Of a DNA stretch of 64,000 nt, positions 23,901-37,400 are shown in pieces. Where the stretch lies: the NCBI GenBank assembly GCA_022829145.1, contig CM040753.1, positions 7,150,884 through 7,214,883 on the forward strand, written 5' to 3'. The position numbers and the translations under genes are program-made. How positions within the stretch are numbered: the first letter of the stretch is position 1; each line of letters opens with the position of its first letter. A model generated the notes under the pieces. That model was not told the DNA's origin and searched no databases. It was given only the letters and a program-made list of their open reading frames with translations. Source of the stretch: Albula goreensis. Lineage: Eukaryota > Chordata > Actinopteri > Albuliformes > Albulidae.

Positions 23901-25855
23901 GTTTCGTCACTGGTACTCACTGATGGCGTTGACGAAGTCGTTGAAGGAGCCATAGGTGAAGAGAGGCTCGGGCAGCTCTCTGAAGAACATTTTCAGGGCT
24001 CCTGTGGTCACGTGGATGTCCTCCCACTTGCTGTCCTGCAGGTTCACCTTCTCATCTGAGATCCAGAGACAAGGAGAGTCAGAGCTCAACCGCACACAGA
24101 GCGCAGCTCAGCCATCGGTTACCCACCCTGCATAGCGACCGTACGCTGCCATGACCAACCACACGCTAATGACCATGCCACTCAGAGTCCAAACCGAGAT
24201 AATGACCGTGCCACACCGACACTGACCACAGTAACCAGTTGCTGTTCTGTCTCACTGCCTGATTCAGCAAACACACCCTACAGAAACTGCCGCTGCAGAG
24301 AATGACCGCCTACACCACTGTGTGATTGACCACTGAGGAAAATTACATCCTGTGTCACTCTGATAGTCCACCCAAGTAAATTAGATGCTATTGCAACTAT
24401 GACTGACCTCCAGGGAAAGCTTCAGATTCCATGCCCCTGTGCTTCACCACAACAGCAAATTGCCATGTACTGCAATGTTGTGACAGACCGCAAGAGTCAG
24501 TTACCAAAAGCCCTGGGGGTTTCCCAAAAGCACAACGAAACTGACCGCTTAAACACTGACCACAGGCCTGAGAATATGCCCCGCCGTGACAGGCCGTAGC
24601 CATGGGAGACACAGTACATTTAGAGAGCGGCTTAGCGGCGTGATGCAGGGGAACGAAATCACACGCTGGGAAGAGAGGGCTTTCAAAGCCAACACAAAGT
24701 TAGGGAAGAGGAATCCTGAGACAGGGCAAGCAGAGTTTAATTACAGACACTCAAACAGAGCTATCTGTCTGTTTGACTTCGTTGCTGGGACAGCTCAGCG
24801 GAGATGAAGCAGCTGGAGCTGAGACAGGAGGGGGAAGGTGGCACAAGGCTTAAAGTATAACTCAAACATAATTTGAAGGTAGTCTGCCACGGGAATCACA
24901 GGAGTCACATGTGTGGGCCCATTCCTAGCAAAGCAGTGGAAGACGATCCGTCTGACGGCCAGATAGAACACGAGTTCAATCCAGGTTGGAAAAAATAAAT
25001 ACATTAAATTGTAATTATAATAATGAGAATATTCAATTCGCTATGCTTGCTGGGTGGATCATTCTGTTGCAGTCCTGTTCAAGTCTGTGGATGGGTCCCA
25101 TGGTCTGGGAGTGCCTGATTGGCATTTGTTTTGCACAGAGAGGGAAGGATTACATCAGAGGGGATGTCCCTGGCTTATTGCTCTCTGGTGACCCCTGCTG
25201 GCCTGCTGGGTTGTTGCAGAAAGTTACACGCGAAGCACCAGGTTCTGAGTTCTGGTGTGTGGCCAAGATACAGTGTACTCGTCAACTGTGACCTGATCTG
25301 ACTGAGCTCTCCTGGATTGAAGTTACAAATGGGAGAACAGAGAGGACAAAAACAGCAATAAATAATACTGACTTGCTATAAGCAGAGCGATAAACCGTCC
25401 ATCCTGATCTCTTCGGCTTGAAATTAATTAGTTTGTGTCTGATGTCGTTAGGATGTACTGTATGTTTATATATTGATAATCTATGTCTTTTACATATGAA
25501 CTCAAACCGCCTGTCATGAGAGACAAATTCCTAAAATATGGGAATTGAGTGGCTGTTGATGTGAATCTCTGGAGCCCTCCAGGATAAGAATTTAATGACC
25601 ACAGTCAGCTGATAAACAAATACAGAGTGAGGCTTTGTGACTTTCAAAGGCCATTCCCTGTGCCCAGTGAAATTTGTTGGGAAAAAAAAAAAAGACATTT
25701 AAAAAAAAAAAGGTGAAAAGAAAACAACAATGCGCACTCAAATGAAGATCAGTAGAGAATGGGGGTGTGTTCTGTGTGTACCCGGCCACTGATAAATGCT
25801 TTGTGTGGAAGATTGTTGCCTGAGTGTTTATTGACTGGGTCAAGCTTTAACACAC

Positions 25856-25913
<58 letters not shown>

Positions 25914-26888
25914 ACCGTGATTCACAGCAAAGCGCAGTTTCTGTATCACGGCCAAGTTCCCACTCACTCTGTATAATCCATCAACATTCAGACCTGCAGG
26001 GGAGCGAGAGAGAGAGAGAGAGAAAGAGACAGTTGTCAACTTCACTATAACAGCTGAGTCTTTTCTCAGGCACTATTGAGCATCAAAAACCTGAACGCAA
26101 ACAACTAACTAAAGGCTGCCCTTATCGTTAGCATTTGATCAGCACACTGTTATATGTATATAATTCAGGTGTAAAACGACGTTACAGCAGACAAATACCT
26201 GAGGGACAGGAATGCTACGTGAGCAAAGGGAGTGACAGGGCTAGCAAGGTAATTACAGTTAGCAGACACACTGTCCCTAAAGGAAATGAGCTCAGCACCC
26301 ACAGAGCGACAGCATGTAAGCTAGCCTTCTGACACAGACATCTCAGATCCTGTAATGGTAAGAAACGTTTGCAATATCTTGAGAATTATGAACCTGAGCA
26401 GGAAATAAACGATAGGAAAAAGCAGGGGTCGCTCGTTATTTCACCCGTGGAGGTTAAAAAAAGGATGAGGAGGTCGGGGCGTACCTGTGTTTTCGACATG
26501 GTCGATGCACATCCTGACGAACTCGGGGACTGAGGAGCTCTCCCTATGGCACAGGCTGGTGAGGCTGCAGCCAAAGACCTGATCTGAAGAACGAAATCAA
26601 GATGAAAAGAAGAGTTAAACACCATGTGATTTAGCATGACTCGCACTATGAGCTAGCACTGGGCATCAGCTTTACACTTCACCTTCATTACGGCCGGAGT
26701 TTAAACTCAGCCAAGTAACCAAACACAACGCACTCACACACTCACACACACTCACACATTCTCACACACTCACACACACACTCACACACTCACTCACACA
26801 CTCTCACTCACTCACTCACACACTCACACACACTCACTCACTCACTCACTCACTCACTCACTCACTCACTCACTCACTCACTCACTCA

Positions 26889-26958
<70 letters not shown>

Positions 26959-28315
26959 ACACACACTCAGTCACTCACACACATACACACACACACACAG
27001 CAGTCAGAGTTAATCTATATAAAAATAGAGTGAGAGAGAGAGAGAGAGAGAGAAACAGAGTTCACTGCAGGGTAAGAGAGGCAGAGACCCAGCGATTCAC
27101 TCCTTTCCACATTGTGAAAAGAACCCGGAAGTAAGAGAGACATAATTCAAATAATTCTTAAAATTCCAAAAGAAAGCTCCCTCCCTGTCTAATGAACAAA
27201 AGCTGAGAGACTTTTTAGGGGAAGGACACAACAGCCCCACTCGCAGCTCAGTATATCTCAACCTCTCACAACCTGAGGGACAATATACATGTAAACACCT
27301 GACAGCAATACATTATGCTTGTATGTTTACACATACATGTTTATGTTTAAATTAGTTGGACTTAAACTTACATTTAGGTACCTTTTTAAATGGCTAGGGT
27401 TATTATAATTTCAGAGAATGTACTGATAATTGGATAAATGTGTACATATTTCATATGTCACTGTGAGTCATTCTGCTTAAGATCGTCTGATAAATGCCTG
27501 CAAGATAATACAATTTACAGTAAGTATTTAATTCCAAAAGAAGCATATTGAACAAATTGAGCAAGAGAGAGAGAGAGAGAGAGAGATTGAGGGAGCAAGA
27601 GAAATGAGAGACATAAGTACAGTGTGATAAAATCCAAACTGGAGTTATGCAGCAGGAATGAGACAGTGCTCGAGTTTTTCATTGGTCAGCCATGACACTA
27701 AGGTGAACCTTCCCTCCATATTTCTCTTCATGACTACCTGGCAAAGCTCAAATTCAAGGAAGGTCATTCAGACTTGGCTGTTATTTGCCAGACCTGTGGC
27801 TGGGGAAGCCATCATAAAAAAAGCCCATGAGATCTTCAGAAATGTCTTAATGAGGTCTCTGACACGGTGTGTTTTCATATACACTACGGTCTTCCAGCTA
27901 CAGCCTCATGCAGGGAGAAGGTCGCAGACCCTCCTGTCCTTTACCTTTGATGTAGCCCTTGTCTCTGACGGCTTGCAGGGTAGGCCGTCGTGTGAGGAAC
28001 TTCTTCAGCTTCACTCGGGTCTTCTTCTGGTCCGAGCAGTCCATGCTGGCAGAGTTCTTCATGGCTGGAAAAGTCAAAGGAGCCCAGGTTTTATCAGGGG
28101 GATAATGAGCTGAACAAACACCTGTGGTCACATGACCCACTGTCTTCCAGATAGAAGCATCTCAGAGAGAAACATACTGTAACAGTTACGCTCATGTATG
28201 CATACACACGCACACGCACATATATACACACATATGAGTGTACATCCATGCAGACACACATGCACACAGATGCAGACAAACACAAATGGACAGTCACGCA
28301 TACACAAGCACATGC

Positions 28316-28351
<36 letters not shown>

Positions 28352-28364
28352 GTGTGTGTGTGCG

Positions 28365-28442
<78 letters not shown>

Positions 28443-31400
28443 TAGAGTGAAATTCTCCCTCCTGCTCACCTCTGCTCTTCTTAGAGTCACGGTGCTCCTT
28501 CTCCTTGTCATGCTTCTCGGCCCCCGGAGACTCCGGCATGTCCTCCTCGATGGCCTCGTCTGACTCCCAAGCCTGCATGCACACAACGCGTCACCATTAC
28601 CAAACATTTAAAATCCTCCAATCATAGGCCTGTCCTCTCACTGCAACATCGCCTTTCAGTTAAAGACCACAGACAAGCGCACAAAGTGTGTGTCTGCAAC
28701 CCTTCTTGTCGCCCTGAAGTCCACTTCCTGACGTTATGCCACTTGAGAAAGAGACAGCCCTGCCAGGATGGGCATTCAGTATTTGATTGTATGCTCTGCC
28801 TCATCTTAGGCAGCAATGTAGTGCCAGGGTTAAGGAGTGGTCCTTGTAACTCACAGGCAGTTTGATTTCCGGCTAGGGTTCTGTTGTTGTACCTTTAAGC
28901 AAGGTGCTTCACTTGAATTCCTTTAGTAAATATCCAGCTGCATAGAAGGATAGTGTGTAATATGCAAACTGTAAATCTACCTGGATAAGAGTGACTGCGA
29001 AATGCCTGAATGTCTCCTTTTACTGGAGATTTACTGGGCATTAGCAGGACAAGCTACTCAGTTAAGGGGACAGTTGGAGCTTCTGTCAAGTAGGGTTGGC
29101 TGAGTAAGGTAATTCTGACTCGTTCCTGGCCAGCGCGTCCCTTTGAGTCAATGCTGCCATCAAGTGGATATAAGAGGTATTGCAAACACACCTTCTGTGT
29201 AAACTCTCAAGTAAACGAAAACAAAAACCAACAAAGAAAAGAAAAACCAAGCGCTTCATCGCACTGGTGAAAATTGGCTTTTGTGAGGTTAGCTTTTGCA
29301 ATTTGAATTTCCTGTACCTCTCACTGTAATGTGTATATGTTTGCCTGGGTGCCAATTTAATGAGATGAGCACGCAAAGGATGCTGTAGTGGAGAAAATGA
29401 ATTTGGGTAGGGACAGGTGGTGTGTTTGAGAGAGTGGGTGCATGGGATCCTTAGGGTGGGGGGATGCTCACTCACATGAATGCTTATTGTCTCAACCAAG
29501 GCTCTGAACCAGTCATTGATGACGCTGTCAATCTCGGACTGAATCAGCAGTTCTGTACCCTGCCGAGTCTTCAGCTGAAGAGAAAACACACACAAGATTT
29601 TTCTCATTTACAGACAGTAAATCAATCCAGCCAATGATCTGAATTATTTTTACAGAAACCTCTGAGTCCCAGAACATCAATTCATTTCCTACAGTGTGTA
29701 ACCACACATATGATTTACTAAAAACAATAAATAGTAAATGTATAACATTTCTTTTGCAATGCAGTCATGCAACCTGTTTAACCTGTAATGATGTCACTAA
29801 AGCACTAGAGGGAGACAAAGTGCTTTATGGTGGAAGTACAGTGAATTTGCACTTCAGAGCTCATAAACACCTTAAACTAGTTCCCTATGATGATGTGTGG
29901 TTTGAGAGAAGACTGGCATGTACCTCTATGACATGCTTCTTGCTGGACTTGTCCTTGGAGGCCCACTCCACTGAACCTCCTCTGAGATCCACTGTGAACT
30001 CTGGTTTGGATTGATTGCTTCCAAATTTCTACAAGGAGTGAGGAAAAGCAAAAAAAAAAAAAACATGTAAATTTTATTCTACAAAGCATGCTGGAGAGTT
30101 AGTAGACACAGCGATTAAATCACAGCACACAGCAAAGAAACCGACTCCCATGATTTATGCTGGTAGGTGTGATGATGGCTGCACTAGCCACCTTTCACTG
30201 CAGCGCCTCTCAAAAATACAGGCGTTAAGATTCAGGACGGGTTCCCGTCCGTGTTCTTCCTGGCCCATTACCCCGACCCCCCTGAGCCTGCCAAGCTCCC
30301 ATCTTCCCAAATCGAAGCGCGTCACACTCCGATGCTCGCTCCGTCATGGTGCTGATCAAGACGGCATCCGGTCGCTAGGGACTCCACAGCTTTACTGACA
30401 GTGGATTTCTTTGAGGGGTTACTGGATTAAGGGTGAACATACGAGTAGTGGGGATGTGCTGGGATCAGTTAGTAGAACAGAATATTTTTTTGGGTGCACA
30501 CCATCATCGGCCATCCCTGCAAGGAGAGGGTTCATTCAAACTTCTTCTGCACATAATCACAGGGGAAGGTTTTTTGGTACTATACAATAGTACTAATTAA
30601 CCAGTCGGCAATCAATGGTTGCAGAGTGCCAAACGGTTCTTTAACAGTTCTACACAGGACCAAAGAGGCTCCCCTGTGATTAACTCTTTTGGTGCCGTTT
30701 ATGACCTTTTTTTGGGGTTTTGGTTTAACCATTAGCACCTCTGTACCAGCTACAGATCTGGCTCTGGTGATAAGGATCGTGGGTATGCGCGTCTCAGCGG
30801 TGCGAGCCGAGACACTGCAGAGAGACAGGGCCCTCCTTCGCCCTTCGACGGCTCAGGGACACAGCTCGAGAGGCCGCTAATCTGCATGCCACATGATGAA
30901 AGCCCTTCTCAGAAGCACACCCATGTACAAAAAAAACTTATCAGTGTCAACGTCACTATCTAGCTATCAGCAGCAGCTTACATATAAATAGCCCCAAATG
31001 GCAAACAGACAAACAACGTTGAAATGGTGCATTTTTTTCACATTACAAATGTCGATTACCACACATTGTGCCGTAAGTTCCTTGGTGTTTATGAAATTCA
31101 CTACATGACAGTGGAACCTTAATAGGGTCATGTATTTTCATTTCATTTACTTTTGTGAAATTGTGTGAACCATTATTGCTCACAGAGACTATTATACTAA
31201 CTGAGCATTTTTTTATTTTATTTTCAGTTAAAGTAATTCAGGCTAAGTACAGCAAAGGGTCTGAATAACTGTGCAGTAATCAGTACAGGCCTTTTAAATT
31301 ATTTACTGTCAGTATATATTTCTGCTTTGTTCATATACAGCATTGAGTATGATGTGCAGATTATCTATATGAATTACTCCTTTACTACTTCCTACATAGG

Positions 31401-34400
31401 GAAATACAGAAAGGGTCCTTCACATTCTAATGTTGAACTAAAAACATTTGAACATAAAATGAATACAGTCAGTTAACACTTCCTCTCTCTATGTTCATAA
31501 TAAATGGCATATTATCACTTAGCTTGAACTGAGCACGCTCAATGCAGCCATATCTCTACATCACTGACAGGAAAACCAAAAAAAAAAACAAAAAACATTG
31601 TGCTGTGAGACACTATTGACATTTATTCTTCAAACATGCCTTATCTTCAAATGTGCTGACTAACTGTGAATTCTCATGTTTAAGATGAACCTGCAAAAAC
31701 GTCCCGTGACAGAGGGGGGTGAGGTGCTATCACCTCAACAATTTAGTGACAGCGTTCTGACACTTTATTCAATTGCTTGTTCGTGTGGAGGGAATCCAAT
31801 CAAATGAAAGTCCGGTTCGATGTTTACACAGCACGTCCCTTCAAAAGGCACAGAGATGTCCTTTCAAGGAAATCTGTGGGTCCTTTCAAGCACATAAAGG
31901 CGCAGTTCATAATCACATTTTCCCAATCAAATTAAGGATCCGCTGTGTTAATCAAAGAACGGAAGCTAAGCAAGGCTGACAGAGACACCCGCTGAGCTCC
32001 TCCAAACCTAATCAGAGAGCACTGGATACCCTTCAGTGAATGTGCACCCATATCGATTGACCTTTATAACTCGATTAAAAGAGGCCAGGGAGCACAATGC
32101 GGAAACAATGCGGAGCCTCCACAAGCACTACATAAACCTTCATGAGCACCATATGAACATTCATAAGCGCTTATGCTAACCTATACAGTGCAATGTTACA
32201 GGGCACCACTGGGTGTGTGACATGTACTTCCATGCATGTCAGATGTATCACTATTGGCTGTTGCTAACCCCACCCCCATTCCCTGCGACAGCTGTGATTG
32301 GTGCATTCAGAGTTCAGGACAGGCTGCATGCAGTAGACGGCAATACACACAGGTAACCCTTATAATGCAGCAGAGTTAGACTGAAGCACAGATTAAGCAT
32401 TCCAAGCACCACCAAGAACTGTTTGAGTTTAGGCAGTTCCATGTAAGAGGTGATTAATGAAATCCCCACAGCAGTAGAAATGTTTTCACCCTGTGCTTTC
32501 ACTTTGAGATGCAAGTCCACAAAATTTAAATGAGCTTGAGAAAAGCTGGACAGACTCCAAGGTAAAGTTCAAATGAACTTTTAGTTAAGGTTCAGCTCTT
32601 CACCTTAGCTGTTCCAGCAAACCTTTAATTAATGTTAAACAGGTTCCAAGAGTGGAGATGAACATATAATTAGTGAGACTGTGAGCCTTGCTCAGTTAAC
32701 CAGAGCCTGGTCTCACCTGCTCATTCCCACTGGCTGCACATTTATGCATGTTTTATACAGGACTTTGAAAGGACTTGGAGTGTATTCTGTTCACTGTTGA
32801 CTGTGATCAGTCTGCGAAACACAGCTTTTTTTTAGGTACTGACACCTTTACTAGACAGACTCGGTGATGTTTTTACACTACATATTTTATACACACACGT
32901 TATATCCAGCTAAGGGAATTCATAATGTACCTCCCTTTTCACTCTATCAGCACACAGCAAGGAAAACAAGGTGAGGAGAAATTCAACAGGTGGGAATGTG
33001 GCCTGAAGCGAGTGAGTGGGGGAGGCAGCCGGACAGACAGACAGACAGACGGATGGGCAGCATGCAGAGAGGACATACAGCTGTGGCTGGGCCTGGCCCA
33101 GGGCACACATAGGACACGGCGGGCGGGCTTGACCGAGCGCCTCCAGTTGCTTAGCAGCGAGAGAAGCAGCTCGGGGATGGAGCCGCTGCGGCAGTATGAC
33201 TTGATGGAAAAGAGGAGGGGGGAAAGTGGTGATGTCACAAAAGTTCACAAAACCACAGAGGAGAGAAAAAGAAACCAAAAGAACAATGAAACGCACAGAG
33301 GAAGCAGACGGCCAGACAGACAGACTTAAAAGGCTTTTTCAGACAGATCTGAAAGACCACCCCCCCCGAGCGCTGTCTGTGAATGAGGTTTCAAAACTTA
33401 AACAAAGACCTTGACTTTACACTACAGATCCATACAAGAATACAAAAATGTAACTATATTGACCTTGCCACTGCAGTTGAAATATATTTTAACATTAATG
33501 ATGCGGCATAATTCAGACATTTACAGGTATTTTTTTAAACAGCATTAATCATTAAAACATGCTTACTATAAACTTGTTTTGAGTAGTTTATTAGTTCTTA
33601 TATTGGTATGTTGAAAGAAGTTTGAAAAATAATATTGTATAACTCAAAAAGCAAACTTATGTATGCATTTATTTAATTCTTTGTTTGTTTATTGTGCAAA
33701 TTTCTATACATGGCACTTTGAACAGTCTGGAGTCAATATGCATCCTACTACATTAAAGTGAAACACATAAGCTGGTCATTATGCACTACAGATTTTACAA
33801 TCCTGCTTTATTTTCTGAATATATTCCAGATGTGGTGGAGTTAAACCCACAGGCTGAGTGAAGGGATAGTGTGCTGACAGGCTAAAGACCATCCTGCCAT
33901 TTGCACGGTGTGGAAACCGTCCCGCCTGGTCTCACGGTATGCCGTGTGCTTCCCCAGAACCTTAGGCTGATGACATGTACACAACTGGCCCGTGCAATTA
34001 ACCAATTACAACTGTGGTGAACAGGAAAACTGACCCTAGCCCAGCAGAAGCCTCCAGAACGTTAAAAAATGACAGAGGTTTGCGTTGGTGTTTCCTCTGT
34101 GGTCATTTCATGACAGCTGCATTGTGGGGAAATCGCTGGACACTTACCCAGCTGGTTCCACTCCCCTGGCCCTTGGCGAAGAGCAGAGAGGAGCCCTGGA
34201 GCACTGTCCAGGAGGAGGTCCAGTTCTTCCTGCAACCACAAGAGAGCACTCATTAGACCACACCTTGGCCCAATCAATCAATCAATCAATAATAAACAAA
34301 TTTCAACTAGGGGTGAAATTAATGGAAATTGGACATAGATAAACCACCTCATAAGTGACTTTATGTTGGTCTTTACATTTTCTTTTACTCACCATCTGTA

Positions 34401-37400
34401 ACAGCCCAGAGAGAAAACTGTGTGGGATTTTCTCTCAAGCCACCATGGCCTCCCCCATAACAGGAAGTTCACTGACATTTATTGATGTTTTGATAATGTG
34501 ATTTTAATGATCAATAACAGTCATTCATGATTTATGAAGCATTTATAACAACACTACTGTGGGCACTGAGTTTTTATGGTTGTGTTCTGAGGCCTGACAG
34601 TATGTGCTCAGCACCAAGAGCCGTTGGGGTGAGGGCATTCTATCCATCAGCCGAATCTCTGCTTTAACTCCAGCTCTACGTACCGTACTTTCTTTCCGTT
34701 CTCTGTGATCTTGGTGACATTCAGAACTCCACACTTTTCAGAAGGCTGCAGATGCAAGAAGGTAAGTAAAAAAAAAATCATTGTTAGCAGCGCAAGGAAA
34801 GAATGGCATGAAAATAACAACAAATCTGCCAGCGCCAACAAACCTGTAGAGGCAAAGCATACACAACATCAACACTAAAGTGTGAGCACATCCGTGAAAA
34901 GCTAATCACCCAGAATAGTTGCACAGAAATGTTGTCTATGCTGTGCTGCGGACAGACACACACAAGTGCGCACACACACTGCAGAACCACGCATAGCGTA
35001 CATTGCTCATGGCCTGCTGGGAAAGTGAACACATCAAGGTGAGCTGACAAGCCCTTGTGTTTTTTGCGGTAGCCACCACTGAAACTGCAACGCTGCCGCA
35101 GGATGACAGACAACAGCTGAAGCCTCATTACAGATCCCCTCAGACCCAGTCACAACGAAAGCCTGCTCCCCCACACTCTGGGCCTACACCGTCACCTCTG
35201 TGACAGTTATGAGTGAAATGGAACACCTCGTGAGAGGAAGCAGAAGAGGAGATGACTGCTGGAACTGTGTTCTGCTCCAGAAGGGGAAGTCAGCGTGAAG
35301 GCCCTTATTTACCTGCCATCTGCCTGGTGTGCCTTGTTGCACCAGTCTTAATGTATTCCTTGTCTTATGAAAACCAAGAGCTAAACTGAGATAAGTATGC
35401 ACAGATACAGTGGAACGTGTGCAGCTATCTGCTTTTCCTTTTATGTAAAGAAACACAGCTATTTGACAGTTATTGGGCGGGTGTAACTTCCGCTGGTTTT
35501 GATTGGTCAGGTCTCCGCGCATATATTATCTCAGTTTAGAGTGCACATTGTACACAAGCACTGACACAAGGCTGGTAGCTGAGGGCTGGTATAGGGACGG
35601 AGAGGGGGCAGGGAGGGCAGGGTTAGAGGAGCACAGACAGGACGGGAGGGGATACTAACGGTCGTAGGGGGCTTGGGAGATGAGGGACAGGAGTCGGAGT
35701 CAGGAGAGCTCAGTTTGGGGCTTGTCGCAGACTCCTGGGAATGAGAATGGCATCATAAACAAATGGACTTTACATCTACTGAGAGCACCCATATAGAGCA
35801 TTCAACTCCCCATTACAGAGGAGAATCAACTCAACTGAGGTGGCGTGTTCCCCTCTCCAACACAGAACATTATTAGACAGCATGGAGGTGGATCATGAGC
35901 CGTCACCAAACAAATAGAACACTGAGAACGATGGTTAAACACCCACCTCACAAACAGGAAGAACATGAGTAGAGAACGCAGAGATGGAACATTCCCATCA
36001 CAAAAAATGTGGGGGGGAAACACACAAAAAAAGAAAATAAGCAGGTATAGTTATTACATGGTAAGTGAATATAGATCAGGCCACCAAACATGAGTGGATT
36101 TTGCAGCATGAGCAGATAAATGCGGGTCAATGAAGATGCTCTTTTGTACTGGCTTACACTTCTGAACCCTACATATTGATTTAGGGAGACTCAATGCAGA
36201 TTAATGACTGCGAGGCGGTGGGCAGAGACTCAAACTGGCTAGCCGGGATCGGGTGTCGTATCTTTAACACAATCGACTGCATTTGAATTTCTGCTGGATT
36301 CAGCCATGTACCGAGAATAAACACGGGGCAAATCAATGTAGCAGCGCACTGCCCTATTTCGTTTGTAAAGCAATAAATATGATTAGCTTAATATGATTTC
36401 CCTCATTACCCCCTCAGCCGGGTCCAGATCAGCATGTATCCAGCATAATTCACACAAGAAACACATTTCAAGCTTGCACACACAGAAAAAATGGTAAAAA
36501 ATGGATTTGATTCTATCCAAACCTTGCTTGCTTGCTGACTAAATACTTCTGACCATCACTCTCCAACAGCAGAGTATTCTTTTCCCCTTTATTCCCATGG
36601 ACCTCACTTAAGTTACAGAATCACCCAATCAGGTCCAAGGACTGGTGAATCCAGCCAATCAGCAGCTCCTCTATGTGCCCATTGGTTGACCAGAAAAAGT
36701 CACTATGTTGTGGCGAGCCAGAGATCATTACCACTGAAAGATTAGCGAATTACGGAAATTCCAGGAACTGCCATCCAGGAACATCAACTGTCACGTAGTT
36801 TGATTTTTGAAAACAGTATTCAGAACAACAAAGAAAAAAGCCAAATATAGAATACTCCCTTTAGGTCTGCACAATACCAGCCTTCTGTTCTGCTTTGTAA
36901 ATGTGTTGAAAAAAGGGGTTGAAAGCTTTTGGTTCCTGTTGAGGGTTCCTGAAGCACTTCCACTGGCTCACTGTTCGAGTGTGTTATTTTCTTCCATTAA
37001 ACTATTGATGGACACTGTTTCTCCCTGCAATGGGGATGGGCCCATCTCCAAACACACTGCTTTTACTGACAATATCCGCTAGGATATAAAAAAAAAAAGC
37101 CTTATACTTGCAAGACTAGTCTAAAGTAAACAGAACCATAATCTTTCAGACAGTCAGGAGGACCTTAGGCATTGTAAAACCATGCATATTTGCTTTGCTT
37201 TCTCTGACTGTTCTATGGCATTGCAGCTTTGGATACAGGGTATATAATCAACTTTAAAAAATACAGAGCCTATTCTGAACCTAGATGATCAGTTCAACAC
37301 TTTTTATTCAGTACTTTTTTCCTCCTGTCTGAGAAAAAGGAACACACACACACATCCATCTTAGTGTCAGTCATGAATAAACAAGAAAAAAAAACAGGAT

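Noticed and set aside
26722-26999. Telomere- or centromere-like satellite
   Set aside because: The units are plain CACT/CA microsatellite without telomeric TTAGGG or a long satellite period.
31960-31985. 5S rRNA-like GGAAGCTAAGCAAGGCTGAC
   Set aside because: Only a short box-A-like match with no continuation of 5S sequence; probably coincidence.
32910-33296. Minus frame in GC-rich intron sequence
   Set aside because: No match to arhgap12 or another family that I recognise; it sits in an intron whose flanking exons already join in frame.
34062-34277. Minus frame reading [14 protein letters not shown]
   Set aside because: This is the wrong frame of the true PH exon; the correct frame reads [17 protein letters not shown] and joins both neighbours.
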